Positions 64,000 to 64,000 of a stretch of DNA of 64,000 bases are shown one piece after another. Positions within the stretch are counted from its first letter, which is position 1. Each line of letters starts with the position of its first letter. The stretch is from NCBI GenBank assembly GCA_964633715.1, contig CAZWHQ010000012.1, positions 1-64,000 on the forward strand. The letters run 5' to 3'. The position numbers and the translations under genes are program-made. The notes under the pieces were generated by a model. It did no database searches. It worked only from the letters and a program-made list of their open reading frames with translations, and was not told the origin of the DNA. This DNA is from JAUWVG01 sp964633715 (GTDB lineage Bacteria > Acidobacteriota > Aminicenantia > Aminicenantales > Aminicenantaceae).

Positions 64000-64000
64000 A

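Noticed and set aside
1..64000. CRISPR array, rRNA operon or prophage
   Set aside because: No spaced direct repeats, rRNA-like sequence or phage structural genes were seen; the SprT-like gene alone does not make a prophage.

Overview
This window looks like a chromosomal segment of an uncultured, moderate-GC Gram-negative bacterium. I infer an Aminicenantes/Acidobacteriota-like lineage. The basis is the combination of zinc-ribbon Ser/Thr receptor kinases with TPR or beta-propeller sensor parts, many Tat-exported oxidoreductases and sulfatases, PadR plus FtsX/MacB-type permease pairs, many secreted M28/M14/M20-type peptidases, and an EF-G of the mitochondrial/spirochaete (spdEFG1) type. No rRNA, intact tRNA or CRISPR array was seen, so the phylum is an inference.

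Layout. 1-8.7 kb: an exported GH20 hexosaminidase, then a minus-strand run made of a truncated prolyl aminopeptidase, an spdEFG1-type EF-G, a RecA/KaiC-like ATPase, a lipoprotein amidase and a low-molecular-weight phosphatase. 8.8-12.8 kb: an M28-M19 two-enzyme peptidase fusion followed by an amino-acid permease. 12.8-18.6 kb: an exported GH38 mannosidase flanked by gene relics (kinase-TPR, ABC exporter, permease tail), with a short repeat at two of the relic ends. 18.6-26.2 kb: small defence or stability modules (vapBC, hicAB, a nucleotidyltransferase pair), a Tat-exported alanine-racemase-like enzyme and a TfoX-like protein. 19.4-33.3 kb also holds three minus-strand receptor kinases (two intact, one broken by a frameshift, an in-frame stop and an IS91-type transposase fragment), and all three share one promoter-like sequence. 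33.3-34.9 kb: a SprT-like metalloprotein, an ISL3 transposase fragment and a large palindromic repeat.

34.9-39.6 kb is a compact five-gene operon: sugar isomerase, glucuronokinase-family GHMP kinase and a TRAP transporter (dctP, dctQ, dctM). It is best read as uptake and phosphorylation of a uronic acid. 39.7-42 kb: DUF1080 lipoprotein plus Tat oxidoreductase. 42-42.9 kb: an ArsR regulator with a Met/His/Cys-rich partner. 42.9-46.7 kb: an exported oxidoreductase, amidohydrolase and esterase operon. 46.7-49.6 kb: alpha/beta hydrolase, aminotransferase and a membrane protein. 49.9-58.2 kb: M28, M14, M28-like and serine-hydrolase genes. 58.4-60.6 kb: PadR plus a broken permease and a Tat-leader relic. 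60.6-64 kb: an iduronate-2-sulfatase-like enzyme, a YbhN-type membrane protein and a radical SAM/SPASM protein cut by the window end.

Together the genes suggest a scavenger of glycoproteins and sulfated glycans. Extracytoplasmic glycosidases, a sulfatase and many peptidases release sugars and amino acids, which the APC and TRAP carriers take up. The region is also rich in decaying genes, and several frame breaks lie in A/T homopolymers. Each of those could be true decay, slippage, or an assembly error.
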